A stretch of DNA of 58,906 bases. Origin: Sphingosinicella soli (GTDB lineage: Bacteria > Pseudomonadota > Alphaproteobacteria > Sphingomonadales > Sphingomonadaceae). The DNA is taken from contig NZ_JACHNZ010000024.1 of NCBI RefSeq assembly GCF_014199685.1, forward strand, positions 1-58,906, in the 5' to 3' direction. This document shows positions 56,398 through 58,906 of this stretch, in pieces; position 1 is the stretch's first letter, and the number at the start of each line of letters is the position of its first letter. The translations under genes were made by a program, and so were the position numbers. A model generated the notes under the pieces. That model was given only the letters and a program-made list of their open reading frames with translations. It did no database searches and had not been told where the DNA came from.

Positions 56398-57816
56398 GTG
56401 CTTGAATCACTGTTCGGTTCCGTGGACGCCGTGCTGCTCGCGCGCATCCAGTTCGCGTTTACGGTCAGCTTCCATTTCATCTTCCCCGCGTTCTCGATCG
56501 GGCTGGCGAGTTACCTCGCGGTTCTGGAAGCGCTCTGGCTGAAGACCGGCAAGGACCATTATCTCGATCTCTTCCGCTACTGGCTGAAGATCTTCGCGAT
56601 CACCTTCGCGATGGGCGTCGTCTCGGGCATCGTCATGTCCTACCAGTTCGGCACGAACTGGTCGGTGTTCTCCGACAAGGCGGGGCCGGTGATCGGCCCT
56701 CTGATGGCCTATGAGGTTCTCACCGCCTTCTTCCTTGAAGCGGGTTTCCTCGGCGTCATGCTGTTCGGCATGAACAAGGTGGGGAAGAAGCTGCACTTCG
56801 CCGCTACCCTGATGGTCGCGATCGGCACGTTCATCTCGGCATTCTGGATTCTCAGCGTCAATTCGTGGATGCAGACGCCGGTGGGGCACATCATCGGCGA
56901 AAACGGCCAGTTCCTTCCGGGCGACAGCTGGTGGACGATCGTTTTCAATCCCAGCTTCCCTTACCGCCTCGTCCACACCCTGATCGCCGCCTACCTCACC
57001 ACCGCGTTCGTCGTCGGTGCCGTCGGCGCCTGGCATCTGCTGAAGGACCGCGCGAACCCGCACGCGCGCATCATGTTCTCGATGGCGATGTGGATGGCCG
57101 CGCTCGTCGCGCCCGTGCAGATCTTCGCGGGCGACATGCACGGCCTGAACACGCTGGAGCATCAGCCGGTGAAGGTGATGGCGATGGAGGGCCACTACGA
57201 CAGCCACCCCGACGGCGCGCCCTTCTACCTGTTCGGCATTCCCAACAGCGAGGAAAAACGCATCGACTACGCCGTCGCGATTCCCAAGCTGTCCTCGCTG
57301 ATCCTGAAACATGATTTGAACGCGCCGCTCGCCGGGCTCGATACCGTGCCGGACGAAAACGAGCCGCCCGTCGGGATCGTATTCTGGTCGTTTCGCATCA
57401 TGGTGGGCATCGGGCTTCTGATGCTCGGGGTCGGACTCTGGAGCCTGATCGCGCGCGTGCGCGGCCGCCTGTACGACTCTCCCCTGCTGCACCGCGCGGC
57501 ACTCGTGATGGGCCCGTCGGGCTTCGTGGCCGTCATTGCGGGCTGGATCACCACCGAGGTCGGCCGCCAGCCGTGGACGGTCTACGGCCTGCTGCGCACC
57601 GCCGACAGCGCCTCGCCGCTCGCGGCGCCCGCTGTCGGCGCCTCGCTGATCGCGTTCGTCGTCATCTACTTCGCGGTGTTCGGCGCGGGGACATGGTACA
57701 TATTGAAACTGATGTCGCACCGGCCGAAGCCCGGCGAAGCGGGCGTCGAGGCCGAACCCGGCCCTGTCCGCACAGCAGGCATTACCCCCGCACCCGCGCT
57801 GGAGGGCGGACAATGA
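56398..57816 (+). CDS. cydA: Cytochrome bd ubiquinol oxidase subunit I
   Basis: 472 residues, GTG start with AAGGAG upstream. Nine or so helices. The heme b595 axial His is in the N-terminal LARIQFAFTVSFHFIFPAFS; the Q loop is short (GDMHGLNTLEHQPVKVMAMEGHYDS to FGIPN), as in cyanide-insensitive (CioA-type) oxidases rather than the long-loop E. coli CydA. GWITTEVGRQPWTVYGLLRT gives the conserved C-terminal region. It reduces oxygen to water at low oxygen. Overlaps cydB by 4 bp. Confidence 0.93.
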   Translation: MLESLFGSVDAVLLARIQFAFTVSFHFIFPAFSIGLASYLAVLEALWLKTGKDHYLDLFRYWLKIFAITFAMGVVSGIVMSYQFGTNWSVFSDKAGPVIGPLMAYEVLTAFFLEAGFLGVMLFGMNKVGKKLHFAATLMVAIGTFISAFWILSVNSWMQTPVGHIIGENGQFLPGDSWWTIVFNPSFPYRLVHTLIAAYLTTAFVVGAVGAWHLLKDRANPHARIMFSMAMWMAALVAPVQIFAGDMHGLNTLEHQPVKVMAMEGHYDSHPDGAPFYLFGIPNSEEKRIDYAVAIPKLSSLILKHDLNAPLAGLDTVPDENEPPVGIVFWSFRIMVGIGLLMLGVGLWSLIARVRGRLYDSPLLHRAALVMGPSGFVAVIAGWITTEVGRQPWTVYGLLRTADSASPLAAPAVGASLIAFVVIYFAVFGAGTWYILKLMSHRPKPGEAGVEAEPGPVRTAGITPAPALEGGQ

Positions 57817-58817
57817 GCGTCAACATCGATCTCACCACGGTCTGGGCCTTCATCATCGCCTTCGGCATTTTCGCCTATGTCGTGATGGACGGTTTCGATC
57901 TGGGCATCGGGATTCTTTTCCCCGTGTTCAAGGGCGAGGAACGCGATCAGGCGATGAACGCGATCGCGCCGGTGTGGGACGGCAACGAGACGTGGCTGGT
58001 GCTTGGCGGCGGCGGTCTTTTCGCGGCCTTCCCGCTTGCCTACGCGATCATCCTGCCCGCCACCTATCCGCTCATCATCGCCATGCTGCTCGGCCTCGTG
58101 TTCCGCGGCGTCGCCTTCGAGTTCCGCTGGCGCGACCCCGCCCACCGCGCGTTCTGGGATATCGCGTTCACCGGCGGCTCGCTCGTTGCGGCGTTTTCGC
58201 AGGGCATGATCCTCGGCGCGATCCTGCAAGGCATCGATGTGGAAGGGCGCGCCTATGCGGGCGGCTGGCTCGATTGGCTCAGCCCCTACAGCCTGCTCAC
58301 CGGCGCGGGCGTTGTCGCGGGCTATGCGCTGCTCGGCGCGACGTGGCTGATCGTGAAGGTGGAAGGCGCTGCGCTCGATCACGCCTACCGCCTCGCCGGG
58401 CGCGCCGCGATCGCAACGCTTGTGCTGATGGCGGCGGTGAGTCTTGCGACACCGCTGCTGGAACACCGCTATTGGGAGCGCTGGTTCGACATGCCCGGCA
58501 TGCTCTTCACCAGCCAGGTGCCGCTGCTCGTCGCGATCGCCACCTACTTCCTGTTCCGCACGCTCAAAAAGCGCGCGACATGGTCCCCGTTCCTGCTGTC
58601 GCTCGCGCTGTTCCTGCTCGGCACGATCGGGCTCGGCATCAGCATGTTCCCTTATGTGGTGCCGGACAGCATCACGATCTGGGATGCCGCCGCGCCGGAG
58701 CGCAGCCAGGTGTTCATGCTGGTCGGCGTCGTCATCGTCATGCCGCTGATCCTCGCCTACACGGCGTGGGCATACTGGGTGTTTCGCGGCAAGGTGGGCA
58801 CCGATGGCTACCACTAG
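57813..58817 (+). CDS. cydB: Cytochrome bd ubiquinol oxidase subunit II
   Basis: 334 residues, ATG overlapping the cydA stop (ATGA). It begins TVWAFIIAFGIFAYVVMDGFDLGIGILFPVF, then APVWDGNETWLVLGGGGLFAAFP, the typical CydB start, followed by further helices and ending in YTAWAYWVFRGKV. It forms the heterodimer with CydA. No CydX-like small subunit or cydDC genes follow in the remaining 89 bp. Confidence 0.94.
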   Translation: MSVNIDLTTVWAFIIAFGIFAYVVMDGFDLGIGILFPVFKGEERDQAMNAIAPVWDGNETWLVLGGGGLFAAFPLAYAIILPATYPLIIAMLLGLVFRGVAFEFRWRDPAHRAFWDIAFTGGSLVAAFSQGMILGAILQGIDVEGRAYAGGWLDWLSPYSLLTGAGVVAGYALLGATWLIVKVEGAALDHAYRLAGRAAIATLVLMAAVSLATPLLEHRYWERWFDMPGMLFTSQVPLLVAIATYFLFRTLKKRATWSPFLLSLALFLLGTIGLGISMFPYVVPDSITIWDAAAPERSQVFMLVGVVIVMPLILAYTAWAYWVFRGKVGTDGYH

Positions 58818-58906
58818 GTGTTTAGTCCCTCGTTTTGATGGTGCGGTTCTCTGATAAACCGTTTTGGCTGCTCGGACCATATTTTGCAGACATATTCATA
58901 TGGGGT
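58818..58906. other. Window end downstream of cydB; nothing assigned
   Basis: No gene is visible on the plus strand. A 25-codon minus-strand frame (ATG near 58899) lacks a ribosome-binding site in view and could be chance. Confidence 0.3.

Overview
The window is GC-rich chromosomal DNA with short intergenic gaps and many ATGA/GTGA gene overlaps. A TonB-dependent receptor, a PEP-CTERM protein, an ATP12-family assembly factor, cytochrome bd, and the dispersed palindromic repeat usually mistranslated as HAELVSAS all point to an alphaproteobacterium, most likely of the order Sphingomonadales. That placement rests on gene content only.

Layout. 1-1402 is the edge of a genomic island at a tRNA-Ser(GGA) gene: a P4-type integrase reads away from the tRNA 3' end and is cut, before its catalytic Tyr, by the tip of an IS21-like element. 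1544-9062 holds a META-domain lipoprotein, a TonB-dependent receptor, a DUF3237 protein, an MFS transporter, an MDR oxidoreductase and a malonyl-CoA-synthetase-like ligase. 9166-15074 is a coherent D-amino-acid block: LysR regulator, DgcN-type (DUF1611) protein, DgcA-type epimerase, exported N-acyl-D-amino-acid deacylase and a dicarboxylate/amino-acid symporter. An 870-bp inverted-repeat element with one small membrane-protein ORF follows (15072-15941), sitting exactly on the two converging stop codons.

15939-24001 carries DUF2218 and PadR genes, rarA, a serine hydrolase, a BrnT-type toxin with an unusual YegP-domain partner, a DUF429 protein, an internally shortened crcB, and a tightly overlapping rluC-like/HAD/small membrane protein/ATP12 run. 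24059-31746 is a biotin and acyl-CoA carboxylase locus (pccB, bioB, pccA) interrupted by a three-gene GNAT/ATP-grasp/ATP-grasp cassette. 31762-44073 has a DegP-like protease, gmk, two consecutive cyclic-di-GMP enzymes (the second with GGDEF, EAL and PilZ domains), prfC, rluE, a pirin, and a helicase/DUF188/59-residue-protein operon.

44554-47083 has a GNAT protein, an SMR pump and a PEP-CTERM protein preceded by a near-perfect sigma-54 promoter and closed by a strong terminator. 47105-58817 holds a penicillin-acylase-family hydrolase, an Lrp-type regulator divergent from a leucine-dehydrogenase/branched-chain oxoacid-dehydrogenase operon, a cyclophilin, ferredoxin-NADP reductase, and cydAB.

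The best candidates for something undescribed are the BrnT/YegP-domain pair, the GNAT/ATP-grasp/ATP-grasp cassette, and the sigma-54-driven PEP-CTERM gene. No CRISPR array, rRNA or complete transposase is visible. All family assignments are from reading motifs; no database search was run.
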